Both the position numbers and the translations under genes were made by a program. A stretch of 5,790 nucleotides of DNA from Conexibacteraceae bacterium (GTDB taxonomy: Bacteria > Actinomycetota > Thermoleophilia > Solirubrobacterales > Solirubrobacteraceae). The stretch is taken from positions 1 through 5,790 of the forward strand of contig WQWK01000140.1 in the NCBI GenBank assembly GCA_009785395.1. The letters are read 5' to 3'. Positions 1 through 5,783 of the stretch are shown here, in pieces (the first letter of the stretch is position 1; the number at the start of each line of letters is the position of its first letter). A model generated the notes under the pieces. The model did no database searches. It worked only from the letters and a program-made list of their open reading frames with translations, and was not told the DNA's origin.

Positions 1-165
1 GAACAGGTCCCAGGTGCCGCCGATGGCGCCGCGGCCCTCGAGGATCGCGAAGCGCTTGTTCGGGAGCGCGTGCCGGAGATGGCAGGCGCAGCCGATCCCG
101 GAGATCCCGGCGCCGACGATCACGACGTCCAGATGCTCGACGGGCCCCCCACTTTCGCTGTTCAA
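1..165 (-). CDS. EthA-like flavin-containing (Baeyer-Villiger type) monooxygenase, N-terminal fragment
   Basis: The first 55 codons are present and the rest lies beyond the left edge. The protein opens with a Rossmann FAD-binding fold: a beta strand (LDVVIVGAG) leads into GAGISG (residues 18-23), the GxGxxG dinucleotide-binding motif. An acidic residue ends the second strand (AILEG, about 41-45), and GGTWDLF (49-55) follows. GGTWD is typical of class B flavoprotein monooxygenases, and the whole stretch resembles, from memory, the start of mycobacterial EthA. Such enzymes use FAD, NADPH and O2 to insert oxygen into ketones or oxidise S/N centres; the substrate cannot be told here. The start is TTG at 165-163, chosen because GGAGGAG (180-174) sits 8 bases upstream. 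It is divergent from the PucR-type regulator at 314, which probably controls it. Family confidence is high; function beyond that is inference. Confidence 0.88.
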   Translation of the reverse strand, partial: MNSESGGPVEHLDVVIVGAGISGIGCACHLRHALPNKRFAILEGRGAIGGTWDLF

Positions 166-173
166 CTCTTCGT

Positions 174-180
174 CTCCTCC
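174..180 (-). promoter_or_regulatory. Ribosome binding site of the monooxygenase gene
   Basis: GGAGGAG on the minus strand lies 8 bases before a TTG codon. It is a near-perfect Shine-Dalgarno sequence and is what fixes the unusual TTG start at 165, since no ATG or GTG fits the FAD-fold N-terminus. Confidence 0.8.
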
Positions 181-263
181 GGTAGCCGACGCGACAGGCT
201 CACATGATCGCCGCGCCGCCGCAGTTCCTGTGTGGGCATTTGCCCCGATCTGTGCTCCCAGGA

Positions 264-288
264 TGTGCAAGGTTATAGGATCTGCACA
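264..288. promoter_or_regulatory. Inverted repeat in the divergent promoter region, candidate operator
   Basis: TGTGCA (264-269) and TGCACA (283-288) are perfect inverted arms 13 bases apart, so the centre-to-centre distance is 19 bases. That spacing is plausible for a dimeric helix-turn-helix regulator. The spacer contains the best -10-like sequence for the leftward monooxygenase gene, so binding would be expected to affect that promoter. The natural binder is the PucR-type regulator encoded just to the right, which could also control itself. A shorter near-palindrome, GGGCA-TT-TGCCC (234-245), lies nearby and could be a second site. Both assignments are inference from symmetry and position. 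Confidence 0.4.
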
Positions 289-300
289 CAAATATGTTTC
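272..300 (-). promoter_or_regulatory. Possible sigma-70-type promoter for the monooxygenase gene
   Basis: On the minus strand TATAAC (277-272) matches the -10 consensus at 5 of 6 positions. It lies 17 bases after GAAACA (300-295), which matches TTGACA at 3 of 6. Transcription would begin near 265 and give a leader of about 100 bases. The region is AT-richer than its surroundings. The -35 match is weak, so this is a candidate only. The -10 box lies inside the inverted repeat at 264-288. Confidence 0.35.
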
Positions 301-313
301 TGAGCTTCCGCAG

Positions 314-1561
314 ATGACAGCCACCGAGCGCTGGGAGCGACCGCCGAGCCGGATCGCGACACTGCTGGGCGCGGGCGCGGCGCTGGTCCTCCAGACGCCG
401 GAGGAGACGATCAGCGCGATCGACGAGGCCACGTTCAGCGGGCTCCCGCACGAGGTCGCCGAGGATCCGATCCTGGCGGGCGCGGTGCGGCGCGCGAACC
501 GCACGGCCCTCTACGCGTGGGCCCGCGCCAACGTCGTCGACCCAGGCGCCGAGGTGCCCGCGAGCCTCGGCGCCGAGGAGCTCGGGCTGGCCCGAGACCT
601 GGTGCGCCGCGGCCTCGACGACACCGGGCTGCAGGCCTACCGTGTGGGCCAGAACGTCGCCTGGCAGAAGTGGATGGAGATCGCGTTCACGCTCACGAGC
701 GATCCCGAGGAGCTGCGGGAGTTGCTCGCCGTCTCCGCGCACTCGATCTTCGCGTTCGTGGACGCAACCGTGCGCCGGTTGGCCGACCAGGTGCGCTCCG
801 AGCGCGAGCAGCTCACGCACGGAACGCACGTCGAACGACTCGAGGCGGTATCGCTGATCGTCAGCGGCGCGCCCGTCAGCCGCGAGCGCATGGCGACGCG
901 CCTCGGGTACGAGCTGGGGCAGCACCACACGGCAGCGATCATCTGGAGTGACGACCCGGAAACCGCCTCGGGCGCGCTCAGCCAGGCAGCAGATGTCCTG
1001 ATCCAGGATGCGCGCGACCACCGGCCGCTCGTCGTGGTCGCGAGCGCAGCCGCGCTCTGGCTTTGGGTTCCAGGAAGGCGGGGCCTCGAGCGGGCGCAGC
1101 TCGATGCCGCGGTTCATGCGCGCCCGGAGGTCCGGATCGCGGTCGGCCCCACCGCGCAGGACGTGGAGGGCTTCCGCCGCAGCCACCTGAACGCGATGGC
1201 GGCGCAGCGGCTGATGATGCGCGCACCCTCCTCGCCGCGCGTGGGCATCTATGACGCGATCGAGTTGGTGGCGCTGCTGACCCAGGACGAGGAGGCCTAC
1301 GGCCAGTTCGTCAAGCGCGTCCTCGGCCAGCTGGAGACAGCCGACCCCGAGCTGCGGGAGACGCTGCGCGTCTACCTGGCGGAGCAGTCGAGCTCCACCC
1401 GCACGGCTGAGATCATGTTCACCCACCGCAACACGATCCTGGGCCGGGTCAGGCGGGCGGAGCAGCTCCTGCCGCGCCCGCTGAGCGAGAACAGCCTGGC
1501 CGTGGCGGTTGCGCTCGAGGCGGCGCGCTGGGGCGAGACGCGGCCGAGCCGGCGCAGCTAG
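314..1561 (+). CDS. PucR/CdaR-family transcriptional regulator (RsbRD-like N-terminal, GGDEF-like and C-terminal HTH domains)
   Basis: This 415-residue protein has the three-part layout of many actinobacterial PucR-type regulators. Residues about 20-165 form an all-helical region resembling the RsbT co-antagonist N-terminal domain, a probable sensory part. Residues about 175-300 look like the degenerate GGDEF-like domain of CdaR/PucR proteins. Residues about 345-405 are the PucR helix-turn-helix: LRETLRVYL, then [20 protein letters not shown] (364-383), where the HRNT core followed by Arg-rich recognition residues is diagnostic. It is cytoplasmic with no membrane segment. The ATG at 314 was chosen because the conserved N-terminal domain begins shortly after it. 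An in-frame ATG at 263 would add 17 residues but overlaps the putative operator. The Shine-Dalgarno is weak for either start. The gene is divergent from an EthA-like monooxygenase, its likely target. The ligand is unknown. Confidence 0.88.
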   Translation: MTATERWERPPSRIATLLGAGAALVLQTPEETISAIDEATFSGLPHEVAEDPILAGAVRRANRTALYAWARANVVDPGAEVPASLGAEELGLARDLVRRGLDDTGLQAYRVGQNVAWQKWMEIAFTLTSDPEELRELLAVSAHSIFAFVDATVRRLADQVRSEREQLTHGTHVERLEAVSLIVSGAPVSRERMATRLGYELGQHHTAAIIWSDDPETASGALSQAADVLIQDARDHRPLVVVASAAALWLWVPGRRGLERAQLDAAVHARPEVRIAVGPTAQDVEGFRRSHLNAMAAQRLMMRAPSSPRVGIYDAIELVALLTQDEEAYGQFVKRVLGQLETADPELRETLRVYLAEQSSSTRTAEIMFTHRNTILGRVRRAEQLLPRPLSENSLAVAVALEAARWGETRPSRRS

Positions 1562-1588
1562 GTACTCAGCTGGCGCCGCCGTTCACGA

Positions 1589-1635
1589 GTGACGGGAAGG
1601 AAACCCACCGTGGGGGTGGGTTTCCTTCCCGTCAC
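1589..1635 (+). terminator. Perfect 21-bp hairpin, probable terminator of the regulator gene
   Basis: Arms 1589-1609 and 1615-1635 are exactly complementary over 21 bp, with a 5-base GTGGG loop, starting 27 bases after the regulator stop codon. No run of T follows on either strand, so it is not a classical intrinsic terminator, though actinobacterial terminators often lack the U-tract. The arms are strikingly purine/pyrimidine biased (GGGAAGGAAACCC). It could act in both directions, protect the mRNA 3' end, or be a copy of a dispersed palindromic repeat. Confidence 0.65.
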
Positions 1636-1891
1636 CTTCACAGCCCATGCGATCGTGGTCGTCGCAGCCCCATGCGCTGGTGGTGACCTGGTTTTTCTTT
1701 GAAGAGCACAGGTGCATGAGCGCTGCCTGCGGGTGCGCGCGTTTGTGACCGCTTGCGCTTTTGGCTGGGGATCGCCCGCCTCAAGGTTTGTGGCCCGACG
1801 CGAGGCGCCGGCGCGATCTGGAGCGTCTGCGGGCGGGCGATGCGACCCACGCGCGCGGGTGCTACGTCAGTGAAGCCGTCAAAATGCAGGC
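1636..1891. other. Gene-poor stretch between the hairpin and the Uma2 gene
   Basis: I see no convincing gene in this stretch. Short open frames exist on both strands, but their translations are Arg/Pro/Ala-rich and low in complexity, as expected of noncoding high-GC DNA, and none resembles a known protein or a transposase remnant. It contains a 10-bp inverted repeat (ATCGCCCGCC at 1771-1780 and its complement at 1832-1841). Nested inside are a 5-bp pair (1797-1801 with 1823-1827) and the self-complementary GCGCCGGCGC (1805-1814), so an RNA structure is possible but unproven. The promoter of the Uma2 gene should lie at its right end. CAAAAT (1880-1885) is a weak -10 candidate placed as for a leaderless mRNA, without a matching -35. 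Confidence 0.5.
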
Positions 1892-2416
1892 ATGCCGGTT
1901 CTCGTTGCCGATCCGCTGCCGATTGAGCTCGAGCGGCTCATCGAGCGTCGCCGCGCGCTTGGAACAGACCGCTGCGATGAGATCTGGGAGGGCGTTCTGC
2001 ATATGAACCCCGCCCCCCAGCTTCGGCACGCCGACCTCGAGATGCAACTGGGCGCGCTACTGCGGTCCCCGGCGCGGGCCGCCGGGCTCCGAACTGTGGC
2101 TGGTTTCAATCTCGGTACTAAGGACGATTACCGGACCCCTGACGTCGGCCTGGTCGCTGAACGCCAGAACGCGCTCTACCTACCCACCGCCGCGCTCGTG
2201 GTCGAGATCCTCTCGCCCGGCGACGACACTTGGGAGAAGCTGCCCTTCTACGCCGCCCACGACGTCGATGAGCTTCTCATCATCGACCCGGACGCACAGA
2301 CCGCGGACTGGCGCGCGCTCTCTGACCGCGCGGTCTACGAGCCGATCGAGCGCAGCAACCTGATCTCACTGGACCCGGGCGGACTGGTCGCCGCTATCGA
2401 CTGGCCACCTGCCTAG
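1892..2416 (+). CDS. Uma2 family (DUF820) PD-(D/E)XK-fold protein, putative endonuclease
   Basis: This 174-residue protein is close to the usual Uma2 length. Recognisable signatures, in order: CDEIWEGVLHMNPAP (28-42), matching the family's acidic-G-hydrophobic-Met-Pro pattern; a conserved His (46); PDV (83-85) with the first catalytic acid; VVEILSP (103-109) with Glu105; EKLPFY (116-120) with Lys117; and LLIIDP (128-133). These retain the family's acidic residues and lysine, so it should be competent if the family is catalytic. Uma2 proteins have the restriction-endonuclease fold, but their biological role is poorly established. ATG 1892 is the only usable start, because an in-frame stop lies at 1871-1873. 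No good Shine-Dalgarno precedes it (only GCAGG, too close), so translation may be leaderless. No methylase, toxin or antitoxin partner is adjacent. The gene ends 22 bases from the convergent foldase gene. Confidence 0.85.
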   Translation: MPVLVADPLPIELERLIERRRALGTDRCDEIWEGVLHMNPAPQLRHADLEMQLGALLRSPARAAGLRTVAGFNLGTKDDYRTPDVGLVAERQNALYLPTAALVVEILSPGDDTWEKLPFYAAHDVDELLIIDPDAQTADWRALSDRAVYEPIERSNLISLDPGGLVAAIDWPPA

Positions 2417-2438
2417 AAACTACACCTGGGCGCAGGGT

Positions 2439-3644
2439 TCAGCTTGCGCCGGCGTTGCCGCAGAGGCTGACCACGTAACCCGGCCGGCAGGCGGTGAGCC
2501 CCTTGTAATGCTGCTGGTTGGCTGCTGACCTAGTGGCTGCGCGTGTGGCGCGCTTCTGCTCCGCAAGCAGCAGCTTGATCCGGGGGGCGACGCTGGCGAG
2601 AGTGGGCTTGATCGCCGGGAGCGTCTGCGTCACCTCGACGAGATACCAGCCGCCGCTACCTTGAATCGGTCCGACCAGCTGTCCTTGGTGCGCTGTCGCG
2701 ATCGCGTTGTCTACCGGCGGGTTGTAGGTCTTGACGATCCCGTCGAGCACGCCTCCGGTGTGCTTGGTGCCCGCGTACGTCGAGTACCTGGCCGTGACCT
2801 TGGCCCAGCTCATGCCCTTCTGAAGCTGCTGTTTTGCCGTTTGCGCGACGCTCGCGGTCTTCGTCTCGATGAGATCGACGTCGTGCCGGGCGGGCGTGTC
2901 GAACAGCGCCTGATGCTCCCTGAAGTAGGCCGCAACCTGCGCGTGGGTGATCACCGGCTCGGGTCCGAGCTCGTACTGCTGGACCTTCTGCGTGAGCAGC
3001 GACATCCGCTCCTGCGCAGCCAGCTTCTGAGCGGTCAGATGCTCACGGGACAGGTACGCGGCGTAAGCCTTCTGCGAACGGAAAGCCTTCCGTTGCGAGG
3101 CAATGGCCTTCGCAACCGCCGCAGGACTCACCGTGAGGTGGGCGGCCGCAGCCTCTGCGCTGACCCAATCATCGTTGATCAGCGTGTTCAGCGCGCTTGC
3201 GACCAGCCCCTGCGCGCGAGAGACGCACTGGGCGTGGAGCGCCGCCGTCGGCAGGGTCGGCCGTTTGGGCGCCCCCTTCGGCAGCTTCACCGACTTCTGC
3301 TGCTTGCGCAGCGCAGCCACGCACGCGGCGTACTGCGGCGGAGTGCCGATCGGCAGACCGCCCGCGGTCTGCTGTGCGACCTCGGCCTCACAAGCCGACG
3401 CCGTGACCGTCTGCCCACCGACCCTGGCAAGCACCCCGGTCGTCAGGTTCACCGAGCCAGAAGCCAGCTGGACGTTCGCCGCGCTAGAGGTCCCGGTGGT
3501 GCAGTTCAGCGGCTGCTCGGGCGCAGTAACCGACTGGGCTTTGGGCGCCGAGGCCGCCGCGGCGTCCGCGACGAGACAACCGCCCAATCCTGTCGCCAGA
3601 ACGCAGACCATCGCGATCCGCCGACTCCTCCTCCATCTGAACAC
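2439..3644 (-). CDS. Exported PrsA/SurA-like parvulin-type peptidyl-prolyl isomerase, probable lipoprotein
   Basis: This 401-residue protein starts with an Arg-rich n-region, a hydrophobic stretch (about 11-22) and a lipobox LGGC (20-23), so it is probably lipid-anchored outside the membrane; AAAASA (29-33) is an alternative cleavage region. Residues about 72-245 resemble the SurA-type N-terminal chaperone region (VLARVGGQTVTAS). Residues about 253-341 form a parvulin domain: DVDLIE, a helix ending in LQKGMSWAKVTARYST, the GGVLDG loop, then VGPIQGSGGWYLVEV. The two histidines usual in parvulins (HIL and GYHI) appear as Asp and Tyr, so it may be a chaperone more than an isomerase. The C-terminal tail has Cys386 and Cys395, a possible disulfide in the exported protein. 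The GTG start at 3644 gives a proper signal peptide. An in-frame ATG at 3611 would remove its positive charges. It follows the ATPase pair by 67 bases, with a hairpin between. Confidence 0.85.
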   Translation of the reverse strand: MFRWRRSRRIAMVCVLATGLGGCLVADAAAASAPKAQSVTAPEQPLNCTTGTSSAANVQLASGSVNLTTGVLARVGGQTVTASACEAEVAQQTAGGLPIGTPPQYAACVAALRKQQKSVKLPKGAPKRPTLPTAALHAQCVSRAQGLVASALNTLINDDWVSAEAAAAHLTVSPAAVAKAIASQRKAFRSQKAYAAYLSREHLTAQKLAAQERMSLLTQKVQQYELGPEPVITHAQVAAYFREHQALFDTPARHDVDLIETKTASVAQTAKQQLQKGMSWAKVTARYSTYAGTKHTGGVLDGIVKTYNPPVDNAIATAHQGQLVGPIQGSGGWYLVEVTQTLPAIKPTLASVAPRIKLLLAEQKRATRAATRSAANQQHYKGLTACRPGYVVSLCGNAGAS

Positions 3645-3657
3645 AGTTATGTATATA
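3645..3657 (-). promoter_or_regulatory. Possible -10 element just before the foldase GTG start (leaderless?)
   Basis: On the minus strand TATATA (3657-3652) ends 7 bases before the GTG at 3644, the distance expected between a -10 box and a transcription start. There is no Shine-Dalgarno before this GTG, so a leaderless mRNA is plausible. No TTGACA-like -35 is present; an inverted repeat lies in that position instead. Confidence 0.3.
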
Positions 3658-3660
3658 AGC

Positions 3661-3681
3661 AGGTGGCGCGTGCCGCCACCT
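3661..3681. promoter_or_regulatory. 8-bp perfect inverted repeat between the ATPase and foldase genes
   Basis: AGGTGGCG (3661-3668) and CGCCACCT (3674-3681) are perfect inverted arms around a 5-base spacer. The repeat lies 30 bases after the stop of the downstream ATPase gene and just upstream of the TATATA element of the foldase gene. As RNA it would be a GC-rich hairpin that could end the ATPase transcript, although no T-run follows. As DNA it sits at the -35 position of the foldase promoter and could be an operator. The sequence does not decide between these. Confidence 0.4.
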
Positions 3682-3711
3682 AAAGATCTCGTTTTCTGGT
3701 CGACGTGGCGT

Positions 3712-4773
3712 CTACCGCGCGCCGATCTGCTCCACCGTGGCCCGGTCGACGTCCTGCTCTTCGATCACTGTCGACCCGCGGTCGACGGCCGCAGCGAGCG
3801 CCGCGTGAGCGATGCCCAGCGTGGTGCGGAGATTGCGGTTCGCCCGACCCCGATTCACCTCCGCGAGCGTGCTGAGCGCCACCTCCGTCATCGCGTCGCT
3901 GCCAGAAGCCCCGGTCGCAAGCCGGACACGCCGATCGATGATGCGCGCGAGTTGGCCGCTGACCACCTGCGGGACCGGCAGCAACCGCTCCAGCGCGCCG
4001 TGCTCGGTACGGGCTCGCACGAACGCATCCATCTGCAGGTAGTCGTCGTGGATCGCCAGGATCACGCCTGCGTTCAACGATGTCATCGCCCTGAGCACCG
4101 GCCCGAAGAAGCCTGCGACCAGTTCGTCACGGCTCGCGCGGCTGCCGCGGTGCCGCGTGAAGCTGTCCGAGTCGTCGATCACGATCACCGGCTGACTGCC
4201 GCTCTCGGCGATCGCGTCGAGTGCACGGTTGACGTTGTCGAGCACCTCCGCGGCGGGCCGCGCGAGGTCGACGCCGTCGAGTGTCGTGGTGATGTCGCGG
4301 ACCAGGTCGCCGCCGGTGATCCAGAACCGTGCCCCGAGCTTCGCGCCGAGTCGCCGCTCGCGTCCCGGCAGCGGGCGACGCGCAGCCGTTGCGGTCAGGA
4401 TCGTGTCCCGCTCACGCGCGGTCAGCGTCCCAGCTCGGCGTGCGTCGCGAACGATGCTCTGGGTCACATGCGCAGCGAAGCGCCGCACGTCGAGGATCAC
4501 CCGGTCATCATCAAACGCGACCGACACCCAGATCGGCGCGATCTCGCTGTCCGGACCGTCGAGCGCATACCTCAGCAGACTCGTCTTGCCGCATCCGATC
4601 GGCCCTTGAAGACCGAGGCGCTCCGCGCTCGCGGCGGCGCGCACCACCGCCCCCTCGGTGCCGGTCCGTCCCTGGTCGTCGTACGGAACGTGAAACGCCG
4701 GCATGTCGACCGCGAGCGGACTGCCGTCGAAGGCGTGCAGGTCCAGCAGTTGGCCGAGGAGCGATTCGTTCAT
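3712..4773 (-). CDS. AAA+/ORC-like ATPase with intact P-loop, second gene of an overlapping ATPase pair
   Basis: This 353-residue protein is soluble, with no signal or membrane segment. Walker A is GPIGCGKT (57-64), fully conserved. Walker B is PVIVIDDSDSF (195-205), with Asp200-Asp201 in place of Asp-Glu, as in several STAND/KAP-type NTPases. AGVILAIHDDY (235-245) is a likely sensor-1 strand. The C-terminal lid pattern (NRNLRTTLGIAHAAL, 313-327, then VIEEQDVDRA, 336-345) resembles the sensor-2 region of ORC/Cdc6-type AAA+ proteins. It ends right after the lid, without a winged helix. The ATG at 4773-4771 overlaps the TGA of the upstream ATPase as ATGA, with AGGA (4784-4781) 7 bases before it, so translation is probably coupled. 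I do not recognise a named family. A role in DNA-associated or defence-type NTPase activity with its partner is inference. Confidence 0.8.
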   Translation of the reverse strand: MNESLLGQLLDLHAFDGSPLAVDMPAFHVPYDDQGRTGTEGAVVRAAASAERLGLQGPIGCGKTSLLRYALDGPDSEIAPIWVSVAFDDDRVILDVRRFAAHVTQSIVRDARRAGTLTARERDTILTATAARRPLPGRERRLGAKLGARFWITGGDLVRDITTTLDGVDLARPAAEVLDNVNRALDAIAESGSQPVIVIDDSDSFTRHRGSRASRDELVAGFFGPVLRAMTSLNAGVILAIHDDYLQMDAFVRARTEHGALERLLPVPQVVSGQLARIIDRRVRLATGASGSDAMTEVALSTLAEVNRGRANRNLRTTLGIAHAALAAAVDRGSTVIEEQDVDRATVEQIGAR

Positions 4774-4784
4774 CTGCCGGTCCT
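4770..4784 (-). promoter_or_regulatory. ATGA stop/start overlap with embedded ribosome binding site
   Basis: The ATG of the downstream ATPase (4773-4771) and the TGA of the upstream one (4772-4770) share bases, and AGGA (4784-4781) sits 7 bases before the ATG. This arrangement typically couples translation and keeps two products near a fixed ratio. Confidence 0.75.
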
Positions 4785-5783
4785 GATCGCGAACCTTCGT
4801 GGTGGCCTCCCGGGCCCCGAGGAGCTCTTGGCGGTGACGGTTTCGAGCAGCCCGGCCGTCTCCAGCGTCCGCAGCAGCTGGCTGGCCCGCTGGCGGCTGA
4901 TCCCAACCGTCCGCAACATCAGATCATCTGACGCGGACGTCGGTCCGTTCGCAGCCATGTAACCGACCAGCGCGCCGGCGGTGGCTCCCGCCAGCTCGAC
5001 CGCAAGCTCGGCCGGCTCCTCGCGCGTGTCCTCGGCCGGGTCGGCGCCGGCCTCGATTTCGACCGCGGCGCGGAGCAGCGAGCGGGGGTTGCCTCGACCG
5101 GCGGTGACTGCCCGCTCGATGCCGCTTGCATCGAGCGTGGTTACGTGAGCGCGCACCAGACGCGCGGCATCAGCGTCCGCCAGCGGGGCAAGCTCGACGA
5201 CGCTCTCAAAGAACGCATCGGCCGGGGGCTCGAGATAGAGGGCGCGCGCACTACTGTCACCCGCGAGCACCCAGCTCACACCGTCGAGCGCCCACAACTC
5301 GTTCCGCAGCGTTCCGAACACGCCATGGGCGACGGTCGGCGACATCCCGTCGATCAACACCCGCACCGGAAGCTCCGCCTTCGCGAGACGATCCCCGAGC
5401 AGGTCGATCAGCTCCATCACGATCGCCGGCTTGGCCACCTTGCCGAACGGCCCGTCCGGCAACGACAGCGCCTGCAGCTCCTGGATCCACGCCGCGCGAC
5501 CACCGGACGGACTGAGTCGATGCAGCCGTGCGATCAGCACCCCGAAGAACTGCGCCGGGTCCTCCACCGTCTCGCCGCTCATCATCACGACGTGCTGCTC
5601 GGTCGACCGGGCCAGCTGCCACGCGACCCGGTTCAGCAGCGACGTCCGCCCGCTGCCGCGCTCGCCGAGCAAGAGGACAGGTTGCCCGGCCTCGATCACC
5701 CGCAGAACCGCGGCGCACTCCTGTTCCCTATCGACGAACAGGCGCTGGTCAGCAGCGGTCTGCGAGAGCGGCCGCGAGAGCAC
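4770..5783 (-). CDS. AAA+/ORC-like ATPase with C-terminal winged helix and altered Walker motifs
   Basis: This protein has 337 residues from the GTG at 5783. The frame stays open to the window edge 7 bases further, so the true start could lie outside. LFVDREQE (15-22) is the entry motif common to ORC/Cdc6-like and STAND ATPases. Walker A is GERGSGRT (40-47), where the invariant Lys is Arg46. Walker B is PVRVLIDGM (139-147), with Asp145 followed by Gly instead of an acidic residue. GRGNPRSLLRAA (229-240) matches the sensor-2 region, with Arg234. Residues about 262-335 form a winged helix-turn-helix (GISRQRASQLLRTLETAGLLE, then a basic GRPPRR wing), suggesting DNA binding. The nucleotide site may bind ATP but probably hydrolyses it poorly. 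It overlaps the next ATPase gene by 4 bases, and the two proteins probably act together. The overall function is not recognised. Confidence 0.8.
   Translation of the reverse strand: MLSRPLSQTAADQRLFVDREQECAAVLRVIEAGQPVLLLGERGSGRTSLLNRVAWQLARSTEQHVVMMSGETVEDPAQFFGVLIARLHRLSPSGGRAAWIQELQALSLPDGPFGKVAKPAIVMELIDLLGDRLAKAELPVRVLIDGMSPTVAHGVFGTLRNELWALDGVSWVLAGDSSARALYLEPPADAFFESVVELAPLADADAARLVRAHVTTLDASGIERAVTAGRGNPRSLLRAAVEIEAGADPAEDTREEPAELAVELAGATAGALVGYMAANGPTSASDDLMLRTVGISRQRASQLLRTLETAGLLETVTAKSSSGPGRPPRRFAIRTGR

Noticed and set aside
14..313. Upstream extension of the PucR-type protein to the GTG at 14.
   Set aside because: The added 100 residues are Pro/Ser/Arg-rich, overlap the divergent monooxygenase gene and its promoter region, and match no part of the family.
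200..1426. A 408-codon minus-strand open frame antisense to the PucR-type gene.
   Set aside because: Its composition (Arg, Leu, Gly rich) shows no recognisable domain, and the opposite strand encodes a regulator with clear HTH features.
1638..1850. A 70-codon minus-strand frame and an overlapping plus-strand frame in the 1636-1891 gap, considered as small genes or transposase remnants.
   Set aside because: I see no ribosome binding site, no recognisable motif and a composition typical of noncoding high-GC DNA.
2417..2438. A terminator between the convergent Uma2 and foldase genes.
   Set aside because: Only a 4-bp stem (CCTG/CAGG) is visible, too weak to call.
2661..3683. A 340-codon plus-strand open frame antisense to the foldase gene.
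   Set aside because: It is Arg-rich with no motifs, while the minus strand carries a signal peptide and a parvulin domain.
3103..4962. A 619-codon plus-strand open frame antisense to the foldase and ATPase genes.
   Set aside because: It is a shadow of high-GC minus-strand genes. The translation is Arg/Ala/Pro-rich without domain motifs, crosses a gene boundary, and lies opposite proteins with clear Walker and parvulin motifs.
1892..5783. Uma2 protein, foldase and ATPase pair as one defence island.
   Set aside because: The genes are on opposite strands, the foldase is a housekeeping-type export factor, and no shared regulation or conserved linkage can be shown from this window.
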